From Fonsecaea monophora (Eukaryota > Ascomycota > Eurotiomycetes > Chaetothyriales > Herpotrichiellaceae), in NCBI RefSeq assembly GCF_001642475.1, contig NW_019173944.1:124001-188000 (forward strand): 64,000 nt of DNA, read 5' to 3'. Below are positions 31,401 to 41,655 of the stretch, piece after piece (the first letter of the stretch is position 1; every line of letters begins with the position of its first letter). Both the position numbers and the translations under genes were made by a program. Below the pieces are notes generated by a model. It had not been told where the DNA came from. It saw only the letters and a program-made list of their open reading frames with translations, and did no database searches.

Positions 31401-32884
31401 TTACTTGAGGATTCTGGTGATGAGACCGGTGGCCACAGTCCGTCCACCTTCTCGCATATTGAATCGTTCACCAGCCTCCATCACCACGGGATGATGTGTC
31501 TTCAGGACCATCTCAAGGTTGTCTCCTGGCATGACCATCCTGGTGGGATCTTCGGTACCCTCTGGGAACTTGAGCTGTGCCGCCTCGTCTGCGGTCCGAA
31601 TGAAGACCTGCGGCTTGTAATTCTCGGTGAAGCCGGTTTTTCTGCCTCCTTCTTCTTCTGTCAAGATGTAGAGCGACACAAGCGCTTCTTGGTGCGCCTT
31701 GGCAGAACCTGGAACCGCAACCACCATTCCACGCTTGACATCTTCCCTTTTGACACCGCGAAGGAGAAGACCCGAGTTGTCACCAGCTCTTGATTCATCG
31801 CAGGACTTCTTGAAGGTCTCGATATCTGTAACCTTGGTCTTGATAACCTCTTCACGACCACCCACAATCTCAACCTCGCTATCCTTCTTCAGCACGCCTC
31901 GCAGCACACGACCCGAGGCGACAGTTCCTCTTCCAGCAATGGAGAAGACTTCTTCAACTGACATCAGGAAGGGCTTTTCAGTGTCTCGGACAGGGGTTGG
32001 GATCCAGTTGTCGACAGCCTCCATCAAAGCATCAATCCTCTCGACTCCGATTTCCGGCCTGGTACCTTCGAGGGCGCAAAGGGCAGAGCCAAAGATGATA
32101 GGTGTGTTGTCTCCATCGAAGCCGTATGAGGACAGGAGCTCGCGCATTTCCATTTCGACCAGTTCCAACATTTCAGGGTCCTCGACAGTGTCGACCTTGT
32201 TGACGAAAACAACTAGTTTTTGGACACCGACCTGACGCGCTAGTAGGAGATGTTCTCGGGTTTGTGGCCTGAACGAAAAGTCAATCTATGCATGTATTAT
32301 TCGAGCATGACGGGTACCATACATCTGACCGTCACCAGCGGCAACCACCACGACAGCACCATCCATAAGAGCAGCACCCGTAATCATGTTCTTGATGTAA
32401 TCAGCGTGACCGGGACAGTCGACGTGAGAGTAATGTCGGTTGTTGGTCTCGTATTCGATGTGCGCAGTTGCGATGGTGATACCACGTTTTCGCTCTTCCG
32501 GAGCTTTGTCAATCTTGCCATAGTCAAGAAACTGTGCTAGGCCTTTGTCCGCCTGTCTTTTTGTGATAGCCGCTGTGAGAGTAGTCTGGGGCGATGATAA
32601 GCCGATGAATCGGATAGTTGCGGGCAGGGAGGTTTACCTTTCCATGATCGACGTGACCGATCGTACCTGAGAAACCTGTGAGATACCACACCGGAACGCA
32701 GGGCAAGCACTTGCTACTTACCGACATTCACATGGGGCTTGGTCCGCTCGAAAACTGTGGCATATGCTCTGGCGGCAAATCTATCATGGCCAAAGACTCT
32801 GTTGACGGGGTTGACACCTCGAGCGGGGGATGCAATGTATCGGGAAGTGCGCAGGAGTGAAACGACCGAGCGAGAGAAGGCCAT
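31401..32884 (-). CDS. tuf1: Mitochondrial translation elongation factor Tu
   Basis: Four exons (32884-32722, 32666-32638, 32585-32323, 32268-31401) give 440 aa. Exon 2 is only 29 nt and encodes the core of the P-loop. Joining gives [20 protein letters not shown] without a gap (GHVDHGKT at 58-65). Further GTPase motifs are GITIATAHIEYET (switch I), DCPGHADYIKNMITGAA (G3), and VVFVNKVDTVED (G4); domains 2 and 3 follow to the C-terminus. A ~48-residue Arg/Ser-rich presequence (MAFSRSVVSLLRTSRYIAS) precedes the EF-Tu body and predicts mitochondrial import. It delivers aminoacyl-tRNA to the mitoribosome. The gene is divergent from Ap4A phosphorylase with a 294-bp shared promoter. Confidence 0.96.
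32638..32666 (-). other. 29-nt micro-exon of the EF-Tu gene
   Basis: Flanked by GTAAGT...TCAG and GTAAAC...CCAG introns. It encodes the [10 protein letters not shown] segment, so its skipping would destroy the GTP-binding loop. Confidence 0.85.
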
Positions 32885-33178
32885 CGCGACGCCGGAGAAT
32901 AGAAGAATGGAAGAAACGAAGTAAGAGAAATCCCAAACCTGCAGCGCGCAAAGATGGAAAGGTGGTACAAGTGCAGGGAGCAAAGTGGCAGACTCAATGC
33001 GGACGCAGACCAAAAAAATAAAATGGCCTCGAATGACCTGCAGGGAAGCTCCAAGACTTGTCCATATATGGAATAGTCAGTTTCATACGGCGAAGCATTC
33101 TTGGCGTCTTTGTGTATCAAGTCCAATTGAGACGAATATTATTTCTCTGTATAAACCAAACTGGAGGAAGACCCAAGA
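32885..33178. promoter_or_regulatory. Shared promoter, EF-Tu and Ap4A phosphorylase
   Basis: 294 bp between two divergent ATGs; A/G-rich toward the Ap4A phosphorylase side, with a CATATATGG stretch near 33062. No canonical TATA box is seen at a fixed distance from either start. Confidence 0.5.
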
Positions 33179-34207
33179 ATGGACAAAGACAACCACAAAG
33201 AAATTGGAGGGGACACTGGGCTATCAACCTCCTCAGAACTCCCACAAGACCTCGAAGCACAATCACTTGCCAAATTCGACGATCAAGTGGCCAAAGGACA
33301 CCTGATCTATGAGCCTTCGACGGCAGAGACCGTGGAAGACCAGGGGTTCAAAGTAAGTCGGTGACATTGCTCGGCCTCAGCTGGACAACAAAACAGAAAC
33401 TAGCAAGTCATGCGAGGACTTCCTCTCCAAAAGCTGCTGGTGATCTGACGACCGCAGCTCAGTTTTCGATTTGTGCCACACCTGCGCCGCAAGCCGATCA
33501 CGCCATCAGATGCGCCTGAACGCAAGACAGGAAAGGGGCACAATCCCTTTCTCAATCCCAAGCCGGAAGAGATCCTTTCTGAGGTCGGGCCATCGCATCT
33601 TCTGATCTTGAACAAATTCAGTGTTTACAGACCGAGTCTGCTGGTCATTACGAGGCATTTTGCCCCTCAGTCCGACGACCTTGATTTCAGCGACTTGTCG
33701 GCCGCCTGGGCAATCTTGCAACACTTCAAGCAGCGGTATATGATGATATACAACTGTGGCTTCGAGTCTGGGTCTAGTCAGGGGCACAAGCATCTACAAT
33801 TTTGGCCGTATCCCGATGAGCAAGAGTTGGGCTTCCAGCTCTTTCCAAACGTGGCTGAGTCGACAGTTAACATCACGGATGATATCCCTTCCGTGCCTCA
33901 CAGACACTTTGTTCTTCGGTTTCCAACGCACTGTGATGCAAATACCCTTGTCCAAGCCTACAGAAAACTTGTCGCAAGAGTTCGTCACAGCCACGCAGAA
34001 GCCGGTGGGGGCACCGATTACAATGTGATCCTGGTGAGAGAGTGGATGTGCCTAATTCCTCGTCGGCACAGTGGCCTTGAGAGAGGAGCGGGTGCGAACT
34101 CTGCGGCGATGCTGGGACTTGTGTGGGTGGCCATTGAAGCTGAAAAGGACATCTGGAAGACTCCTGGGCCAGCGGACTATCTCAGATACCTGGGTATCCC
34201 GAGATAG
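33179..34207 (+). CDS. Ap4A phosphorylase (ATP adenylyltransferase)
   Basis: Two exons, 33179-33352 and 33458-34207, give 307 aa; the 105-bp intron runs GTAAGT...GCAG and joins GFKLSFRFVPHLRRKP. The N-terminal domain of yeast Apa1/Apa2 is followed by the HIT-like catalytic motif GSSQGHKHLQFWP and NPFLNP upstream. The C-terminal domain has TDYNVILVREWMCLIPRR. The enzyme cleaves diadenosine tetraphosphate (Ap4A) with phosphate to ADP plus ATP, clearing a stress-linked by-product of aminoacyl-tRNA synthetases. Its divergent neighbour is mitochondrial EF-Tu, an arrangement with no proven link. Length fits the family (~320 aa). Confidence 0.93.
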
Positions 34208-34520
34208 TGCTTGTTATACTCCTGCAAGATCTTTGCAGTCGAGGTGGAGACGATAGATCTAGACAAAAGAATGATAGACTAGAATGAAGATATTTGTGTT
34301 GAACGATCCCTTGACTCTGTTCCCAAAGCTTACAAGAGGGCGCGGCTGTGGGCCAATAGGCACAGCCGATGTCATGCGATTTCGAGGTTTCGTGGTTGGA
34401 ACGCGACGACATTTTTATTTCTCCGCAGCGCAGCCTCGACTCCGCCAAATTCCAAAAATGTACAACTTTCCAACAACTCCGCTCTAACCTTGCGATTGTT
34501 TATGAGAAAGAAGACAGAAC
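34208..34520. other. Intergenic: Ap4A phosphorylase 3' flank and cyclophilin promoter
   Basis: Both genes run rightward. No feature is seen in 313 bp. Confidence 0.4.
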
Positions 34521-36385
34521 ATGGGAAAAGGTCAGATCGCCTCCTCTTGCTCGACTCAGCCTGCTGACGAGCTTTTCCAGGAACCGACAAACTCTACGTA
34601 TGAGCGGGACCCTCTGCAATTCCACGGTGCTTTTAGTTGTCCACGACTAACAAACCCTCTCACCAGATCACTCACTCCGAATGGGCCTCGTCCGATGCCT
34701 ACTCAGCCAGCGCCGGCGCCGGTGTGCGCGCTGACACCTCCCAACACGCCGCCTTTAAACGACTACCCTACAACTTCTGCGCGCTGAGTCTGCAGCCCTT
34801 CACCACGCCTGTCTGCACCGCCGAAGGCATCATATTCGACCATGAGAACATCCTGCGGTGGCTGCTGAAACACGACACGAACCCGACGAATGGAAAGCCC
34901 TTGAAGCAGCAAGATCTCATAAAGCTGAACTTTGCAAAGAACGACAGCGACGAGTATGTCGACCCCGTCACGTTCAAGGTCTTCACGGACAACACGCACA
35001 TCGTCGCGGTGCGCCACGGAGAATCGGCCAATGTCTTCGCGTATGACACGGTCGAGCGGCTGAATATAAAACCCAAGATGTGGCGCGATTTGGTCTCGGA
35101 CGAAGAGTTCACCAGGAAAGATCTGATTACCCTGCAAGATCCGCAGAACCTGGAGTCACGCAACCTCACCTCGTTCAAGTACCTGAAAGATGGCGAAGAT
35201 TCGGGAATTCCCAAAGAGGAAGCGTCGATTAATACCGCAAGCTTGGGTAGTGCTGCGGATCTCAAGATCATGAAAGCGAAAGAAGCGGTTGCGAAAGCCA
35301 GAGCCGAGCGAGCAAATGCTGCCGGACAAAACAGCAAATCCTTATCGGCGGCAACGTCGACCAACTCGGTCAAGAAGACCAGCTCAACATCTCAGTCGTC
35401 CAAAACAATACCTTACAATGCAACCCGGCACACAACCGGCCAAGCCGCCGCGTCTTTCACCTCCACTGGCCTCACGCCGCACACGTCGAACGCGCTCGCA
35501 ACAATGACAGACGAAGAATATATACTCAAACCCCGACGCGTCAAACACAAAGGCTACGTCCGGTTAACCACCACCCTGGGCCCCCTGACATTAGAACTCA
35601 ACCCCGAATATGCGCCGAAAGCGGTGTGGAACTTTGTCAAGCTGGCGCAAAAGGGATACTACGATGGCATCATTTTCCACCGCAACATCCGCAACTTCAT
35701 GATCCAGTCGGGAGATCCAACGGGGACGGGCAGGGGCGGGACCAGCATATGGGGCAAAAACTTCAACGACGAACTCGAAGGCCCGCTCAAGCACGACAAG
35801 CGAGGCGTGCTGAGCATGGCGAACAAGGGCAAGAACACCAACAGTTCGCAGTTCTTCATCACCTACCGCCCGGCCAGCCACCTGGACCACAAACACACCA
35901 TCTTTGGACGTGTCGCCGAGGACGCTGACGACGGAGGTGATTCGATGGAGACGCTCAAGCGGCTGGAAAACGCCCCCGTGGACAGCACCGACCGACCCAC
36001 CGAGGAGATCAAGATCGTCGAGGCCACGGTGCTGATCGATCCGTTTGACGAGTTCTGGAAGCAGAAGAACCAGGCCGAGCGGACCGAGAAGGAGAAGTCG
36101 GACCGGAAAAACGCCGCCGTAACGGCGGACCAGGGGAGTCTCGGCGTAGACGAGGACCGCACCACGTGGACGGGCAAGAGGATACGTGACGACGGCACCG
36201 TGGATTCCGGCGGCGGGCCCGGTCAGGTCGGGAAATACCTCAAGGCATCACTGTCGAGGCACGGCCAGGACAATGACGAGGACGAGATTGTCGAGGTCAT
36301 TGACGAGGAGCCCGAGGAGCCCGTGCGGAAAAAGACAAAAGGTGGAGGCCGAGGCGGCGGGTTTGGAAACTTTGATTCGTGGTGA
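34521..36385 (+). CDS. cyp8: U-box cyclophilin, PPIL2/Cyp8 type
   Basis: Three exons, 34521-34530 (10 nt), 34581-34597 (17 nt) and 34667-36385, give 581 aa. Joining the two micro-exons restores MGKGTDKLYITHSEWASSDAY, the exact family N-terminus; without them the frame has no ATG near the start. A U-box follows (LPYNFCALSLQPFTTPVC ... GIIFDHENILRWL), then a linker and a second zinc-less U-box-like segment, a Lys/Ala-rich region, and a cyclophilin domain (YVRLTTTLGPLTLEL, GYYDGIIFHRNIRNFMIQSG, GTSIWGKNFNDE, ANKGKNTNSSQFFITY, HTIFGRV). A basic acidic tail ends GGGRGGGFGNFDSW. PPIL2 is a spliceosome-associated ubiquitin-ligase/prolyl isomerase-like protein; nuclear function is inferred. The usual cyclophilin catalytic Arg is kept in FHRNIRNFMIQ. 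Confidence 0.95.
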
Positions 36386-36699
36386 TCTCGATGGTGTTCT
36401 CTTCTACGTGGGGAATGGCCAGCAGATGCAGAATCGATTTACTTACTCGACTCGAAATGTCTGCCCTCAAAGCGCTAATTCAAAACAATCCGTGTTAACC
36501 TATCTTGATCTACCTTGACCTACTTTGTCGATTTTGATCAGATATCCAGCCGAGCCAAGCCACACACCTCATTAAGCTCTTCTTCTTCGTGCCCAAATTT
36601 TCCTTCCTGCGCCAAACCCGCGTATTATATGTCAGCAGACTCATCGGTTTGTCACGTCGATGTACCTTTTGCCCCTGAGGCGCGTCATGTCGCACATCC
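36386..36699. other. Convergent intergenic region
   Basis: 3' flanks of the cyclophilin and the amidoligase gene, 314 bp. No feature is seen. Confidence 0.4.
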
Positions 36700-38736
36700 T
36701 CAAGGGAGTTCAGGGTCCTCGCTGGGAGGTTCAGGGTAGCCGATGGGACCTGGAGGGGGGTGCAAGGGCTCTTCACGCCAAACCAAGGTGAGTGGAGGGA
36801 AGTCCATGGGGAATGGAGGGAAGTTCAGGAGGTTGGGAGGGGGGTTCATTGGGAGTGCTGGATTGTTCAGTAGGGGTAGGGGGTTGTTCATGGGAGGGGC
36901 AGGGTTGTTCAAGGGAAGTGCCGGATAGTTCAAAGGGGGAAGTGCCGGATAGTTCATAGGGGGAAGAGGGTTGTTCAAGGGGGGGAGAGGATTGTTCAAG
37001 GGGGGGAGAGGGTAGTTCAGGGGAGGTAGAAGGTTATTCATGGGGAGTGCTGGGTAGTTCATGACGTTCGAGATGTTCATGATATTCGGGTGAGAAGCGT
37101 GCGGTGCGGATGGAGCTTCTGCGGTAGGGGCAACAGTCGATACGAGAGGAATCCCATAGGACATCTCAACATCTGTGGGTTGATCAGCAGATCTGACAGC
37201 TGAAGCAGATGAGGAGGCACCAGAAGGATGGGGGTCAACAACGTCCCAGGGCGGAACAGCCAATTCACCAGAGGCCCAACCCTCGTTGTCCCTCACGGCT
37301 TCACGCGGGCAGTAGTCACCCAAGCATGTCCCTGTGCCTTGCCAGCCCACGTACCATTCGGCTTGGAATTTCTTGGCTCGCTGGTACCAGTACCTACGAG
37401 GCGCAATAGGTAGCTCTAGCAGATCAAAGAGCTCCCTGAGCGATCTCTTCTTATCGATTTGGAACAAACTCTCGTACTTGGAAGCCTCCCGAAGGACAGC
37501 AGCCCGAGTATCGGGGTTCGACATAGTATCCTGCCAAAGTGCGTTAGTAGGAGTATCCAAAACTCCAGTTCTCCGCGGCTGGGCTACCGTACCCGAACTC
37601 GCAGAGAGAATCTTGTGCGCAAACGACGGTGGCCAAGTGCCATCAGCTGGAGATACCTCGTTCGCCTTTCGCTCAGCTGCTCGTGCCAGGCTGCTGACCA
37701 AAAACACCCAGTGGGAAATGTCTTCAAATTCGAGCGTACCATGGTGCTGTCGGAACTCGACAGTCCGCTTGTCGTCCGCGTGGCCGAAATCGAAGCAATT
37801 GCAGAAGTTGACAAAGCATTCGCGAACCAAGTACCGGTAGTGCCCGGGGTTTCCGGAGGGTATCGTTGTTAGTAACTCGACCAGTTCTTCATTTTCAGTG
37901 GCTCGGAAAATCCGAAGGAACGCATCTTCAGGCGAGAACACGGGTCCCTTCGTGCATGTATGCCTAGGAAATGTATCGGAAAGCCTTCCCAAGAAGCGGT
38001 TGCTACCGATATAGTCACGGGAATATGTCTGACTATTTGCATGGCGTTGAGGGTGGTGGAGTAATGTTATGGTATCCTCAAAAGCGAGGCAGATGAAGGC
38101 GAGGTGGCGCAGAACGTTCAAGGGGATGCCCATCTGACCCTCAGGCCGAGGTTGCAGACCTATATGGACGTGAATCCCGGCAGCTTCTGGGTCAGACAAG
38201 AAGAAGTAAGGTGTACCCTCGGGTCGGGTTTCCGTCAGGAGTTTGAGGTAAGTTGAGACGTCAGTGAGCCCATTGGGTTGAAAGCTGCCATTGGAGTCGT
38301 ACTCAGGAGCCTTGAGGGCAGGAGAAATGAGCTCCAACCCTGCGAATTCCCAACCCCTCCAGGTCTTGACCGCCCCCCCGGACCACTTGCGAAGCTCGTC
38401 GACGTCGCTGGGCAATCTCACCGATCTGTCTTGCCCCATGGTCCATTGAGAAAACCCCTCGAAGGTTGCATCCTCCATTCCTGGCTCGAGCTCAACTCTG
38501 AGCTTCGCGCCCCTGCTTCGTAGAATGTTGACCGCTTGCAGAAAGCTACCATATTTGTTCGACGTTGGATCGAAATCCGGGGGATTGGGCGAGTCTGGAC
38601 GAATAGTACAGTACTGTGGAAACATCCATGTGAAGGCGGGGTTCGTCTCGACGGCATCTTTGTTGATACCAAAGACGTGTTCAATCTCAATGCCGAATGT
38701 CAAAGGAAGTTTCTCGGTTGTGTTTGTTGGAGGCAT
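36700..38736 (-). CDS. Amidoligase_2-type protein with Pro/Asn heptad tail
   Basis: Single exon, 678 aa. The conserved blocks of the putative Amidoligase_2 family are in order: LTFGIEIEHVFG (14-19 core FGIEIE), LELISPALK (135-140), AGIHVHIGLQ (HVHIG 189-193) and VEFRQHHGTLEFEDISHWV (326 on). The Glu pair and His residues are the expected metal/ATP ligands. The family was predicted by Iyer and colleagues to be ATP-dependent COOH-NH2 ligases of the glutamine-synthetase-like fold; fungal members are untested. From ~500 the protein is Pro/Ser-rich, and residues 559-650 form about 13 heptads of type [ML]-N-[NYF]-P-[LA]-[LP]-P. No signal peptide, membrane segment or Kex2-type KR site is seen in the tail. 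Substrate is unknown. Confidence 0.8.
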   Translation of the reverse strand: MPPTNTTEKLPLTFGIEIEHVFGINKDAVETNPAFTWMFPQYCTIRPDSPNPPDFDPTSNKYGSFLQAVNILRSRGAKLRVELEPGMEDATFEGFSQWTMGQDRSVRLPSDVDELRKWSGGAVKTWRGWEFAGLELISPALKAPEYDSNGSFQPNGLTDVSTYLKLLTETRPEGTPYFFLSDPEAAGIHVHIGLQPRPEGQMGIPLNVLRHLAFICLAFEDTITLLHHPQRHANSQTYSRDYIGSNRFLGRLSDTFPRHTCTKGPVFSPEDAFLRIFRATENEELVELLTTIPSGNPGHYRYLVRECFVNFCNCFDFGHADDKRTVEFRQHHGTLEFEDISHWVFLVSSLARAAERKANEVSPADGTWPPSFAHKILSASSGTVAQPRRTGVLDTPTNALWQDTMSNPDTRAAVLREASKYESLFQIDKKRSLRELFDLLELPIAPRRYWYQRAKKFQAEWYVGWQGTGTCLGDYCPREAVRDNEGWASGELAVPPWDVVDPHPSGASSSASAVRSADQPTDVEMSYGIPLVSTVAPTAEAPSAPHASHPNIMNISNVMNYPALPMNNLLPPLNYPLPPLNNPLPPLNNPLPPMNYPALPPLNYPALPLNNPAPPMNNPLPLLNNPALPMNPPPNLLNFPPFPMDFPPLTLVWREEPLHPPPGPIGYPEPPSEDPELP
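36787..37062 (-). repeat. Coding heptad repeats, about 13 x 21 bp
   Basis: C-terminal tail of the amidoligase gene. The units are degenerate 21-bp copies encoding LNNPLPP, MNYPALP and similar; one unit is eight residues. On the plus strand they read as GGGGGAGAGGGTTGTTCAAG-like steps. Confidence 0.85.
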
Positions 38737-40122
38737 TTTGCGCCGATGGCCAAGTTGGCAGAGTCAATGTCGATTTGAGTCCTGTGCTGACTTTGATGGC
38801 TTGCCAACGATGATGCAATGGTATGCCCTCCCATGCTGGTGGTGGGCGTTCTTGAGACATAAGTAGTCGGAGGATCAACCCAAGGGCGCGCAACTAGGGC
38901 AGTGTAGGATAGGCAGCTGTGTCTCGACAGCAAAATGCAAGCAAGCAAACAAACAAACAAAGACGCGACTATAAAGTGAAAGAGGAAACTTAAAGAGCCA
39001 TCTGCCATGTTGGTTTGTGAGGGGAAGCCTTGTGTAAGGCAGTCAAAGAAGTCATTGTTTGGCGTTGTAAGGCACCGATAGCTGCGGTACGCACTTGGGT
39101 GACTGACCGTTGGCCGTTGCAGCAATAGTGGTGAAGTAGAGAAATGTTAGTACACATCAATATGTAATAGCCTTGTGAAGGGGAAGCAGCGAAAGAGGAA
39201 ACGTGAGGGAAGTAGATTCGGAGACAAAGACGAAGTGGTGATAGAGAGAAAGATGAAGGAAGATGGGCCGAGACTGCGCTGCGCTGTGGTGGTGAATCTC
39301 GCAGGCTGTCGTTCGTCTCACAACTTCACTTTTCCATCCCACTCCCATCTCACTTTTACGCCCCCCAATGCTAACTATGCTTGGCCTAACCAACGACGAG
39401 CCGAGATAATAAAGAGACATAAGCACTTCGGTTCTGCTTCCAAGTCTCCGCGGCTCCATCTGCGGCTGAAAGCCCAAAGCCCACAACCCACACCAGCTTG
39501 ACAGCCGTAAACTGCTTCCAGAAGTTGGCACCAGCTGGTGGTATTCATGGTGGTAATCATGCTGATAATGAACTAGGTACGGAACATCACTTACGGCATC
39601 CTCCTGCCTTCTTCCGCTTGCCTACCTATACCATGTCCCTTTGTCTCAACGGGGCCTAGTCAACTACTCTCTCTCAGACTCGTATTCATCCTCGAGGGGC
39701 CGAAGTCGGTTGGTCGATCTGTGGTCGATGATTTCTTTGGGGGCTGCCACTACATCTCATCGGTCCTCCGACGCTTACTGTTACCTCATCACCTCGACTT
39801 GACTGAAATCCCGCACGACGACGACACTCGTGTTCAGCAGTTCTCATCGCAGTTTATCCTTGGTCTTCGTCTACTTGTGTCGTACTAATACCCGCAGCCT
39901 CCGAGGGCGACCGATGATTGTACAGGCAACCCGGCGGAAACACTTGGTGGCCTTCGATCTCGCCTGATTTGTTCGCGGCCGTTCGGGCTCCGCCGCTCGG
40001 TCCAGACTTGCATTGGGGACGGCTATATTATTACCTCACTGCATACAGAGTTCTGTCCTGCGGGCATTATACAGGCTACCATACAGATCCGTGCAGTTGA
40101 CGATTGAATCGTTGATCGAATC
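38737..40122. other. 1.4 kb divergent promoter region
   Basis: Between the amidoligase start (minus) and the DUF7053-like start (plus). Contains an AAACAAACAAACAAA run near 38947-38961. The A/G-rich stretch at 39175-39270 is non-coding by every frame. An upstream ORF is open at 39918-40100 on the plus strand but shows no homology. No gene is recognised. Confidence 0.4.
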
Positions 40123-40761
40123 ATGGCTTTCATGCAAACATCCTTCAAGTCTGGCTGGATTACCGATCTGGTCCTGCCCGCTCCGCCAGAGGGAAAGTCT
40201 CCACAAGATGTACTGGACGCCGGCTACGAACTGGCGCTCAAGATGTGCACGGATCCAATCCTGATGGCCCAGCTGAATCCGCTTGTCAACAAGGTGGTCA
40301 ACATTCCCGCCTCGGACCCAAAAGCCGTCGACCATAAGGCAATGTGCAAGGATTTCAAGGTCGACCTCAACGCCGACTATGCGGCCGAGGACTTCCAGCA
40401 TTACGCCATCACGGACAAGCTCAACGTGATTCCGGGCTACAGCACAGACCTGACATATTACAGCGCGATCCGACGCACCAAGGACGGCATGGAGGCGCTC
40501 ACCAACCCAGGCTCAGGCGTGACCATCTACGGTCGGTTCACCATCCGGATCGCCGAGCCACGCGACGTCAAAGCGTTGGACGCGAGCGACGGCAAGGGCT
40601 GGGTGGTCAACTTTTACGAAACCAACGAGTTAAGGTGCAACGTGATGCTGAGCTACTACATCCGCGCCACGACGGACAAGTCGCACAGGACAGCCCATGG
40701 GCGGTTCAAGGAGATGTGGTACCAAGGGATGAAGGACATGGGCTATCCATCCACGTCGTGA
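40123..40761 (+). CDS. DUF7053-like conserved fungal protein
   Basis: Single exon, 212 aa. Blocks MAQLNPLVNKVVNIPASD, FQHYAITDKLNVIPGYSTDLTYYSA and MEALTNPGSGVTIYGRFTIR match my memory of the DUF7053 family (NPLV..., YxITDxI, PG-containing turns), often thought to have a START-like lipid-binding fold. No signal peptide or membrane helix. Codon use (strong C/G third positions) is biased as in well-expressed genes. Function is unknown. A (GCTATAC)n repeat follows in its 3' flank. Confidence 0.68.
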   Translation: MAFMQTSFKSGWITDLVLPAPPEGKSPQDVLDAGYELALKMCTDPILMAQLNPLVNKVVNIPASDPKAVDHKAMCKDFKVDLNADYAAEDFQHYAITDKLNVIPGYSTDLTYYSAIRRTKDGMEALTNPGSGVTIYGRFTIRIAEPRDVKALDASDGKGWVVNFYETNELRCNVMLSYYIRATTDKSHRTAHGRFKEMWYQGMKDMGYPSTS

Positions 40762-40920
40762 TGTAACGAAGTTTTTGGTGTTTGGAATCGGCGCTGCTAC
40801 TGCTGCTGCTCAGTTTGTCTGTTCTTTGGAGCGTTCGGGTTTTCGTTCTCGTTTGGTTGGGTTTCATGCAACCGTTGGTTCTCTAGCAGGAGAAAAGTCG
40901 TGAAAGAGGAGGAGAAGTAC

Positions 40921-40955
40921 GCTATACGCTATACGCTATACGCTGTACGCTGTAC
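40921..40955. repeat. (GCTATAC)3(GCTGTAC)2 minisatellite
   Basis: Five 7-bp units; units 4 and 5 share one A-to-G change, so the variant probably spread by unit duplication. Confidence 0.93.
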
Positions 40956-41150
40956 GGGGAGAAGGGTCACAACAATGAGAATCAGATCGGTCCGGAATCT
41001 GCTAGTATACTAGGCAGGCCGGTGTCGTCTGATTCCCGAACAAAGGCGGCCACTAGGTCTACCGGACTCCTGGCAACGATAGGTGTTGGAAGGTTGCATA
41101 TGACATTTCCACCTCTTGTCTCGTCTCGTCTCTTGTTCCGCTATGTGTAC

Positions 41151-41174
41151 CTATCTATCTATCTATCTATCTAT
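41151..41174. repeat. (CTAT)6 microsatellite
   Basis: Perfect tetranucleotide run in the 3' flank of the DUF7053-like gene. Confidence 0.92.
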
Positions 41175-41655
41175 CCATCTATATACATATGAATGTATTC
41201 CCTCGTCCATTTCCCCCTACAAGGCTGTTCCAAGCGTATACTCGGCTCGGTCTTCTTCTCGTCATTCGCAATTCTCTATCCATTCATGAATGAGTCACCA
41301 ACCCGAAACCCAACAGAGAATGATCGACTGATTGATCGGTTTATAGATCTGCTCAGCTCACAGTGACGAAGTACGTGAGAAAGAAAGGGTATCAATTTTT
41401 TCCGAGAAACAGCTGGCTATGTACTCAGCGAGAGGTATGTATGTATGGTAATGTAACAAAAGCAACTGCAAAAGCAACTGCAACCAGAACCGGAACCTTG
41501 CACCCCGTGGCTGAAAGGCCCTCGTATATGTAATGCTTTTTGTTCGGTGAATCGATCGCTTGAACGCAGCAGCGAAAATAATTCCAGACAAGAAAATAAC
41601 TTCTTCAGCACCCCCTTTTTGAATAGAAAAACGGATCCCGTCACTCCGTATCAAG

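Larger units (their letters stand above)
40762..41655. other. Convergent intergenic region with microsatellites
   Basis: 3' flanks of the DUF7053-like and Edc3 genes. Holds the (GCTATAC)3(GCTGTAC)2 repeat and a (CTAT)6 run. No gene is seen. Confidence 0.45.

Noticed and set aside
36787..37062. Idea that the amidoligase heptads are a repeated RiPP precursor core
   Set aside because: No signal peptide and no Kex2-type KR sites between units, and it is fused to the enzyme. It remains only as an open possibility for the ligase's own substrate.
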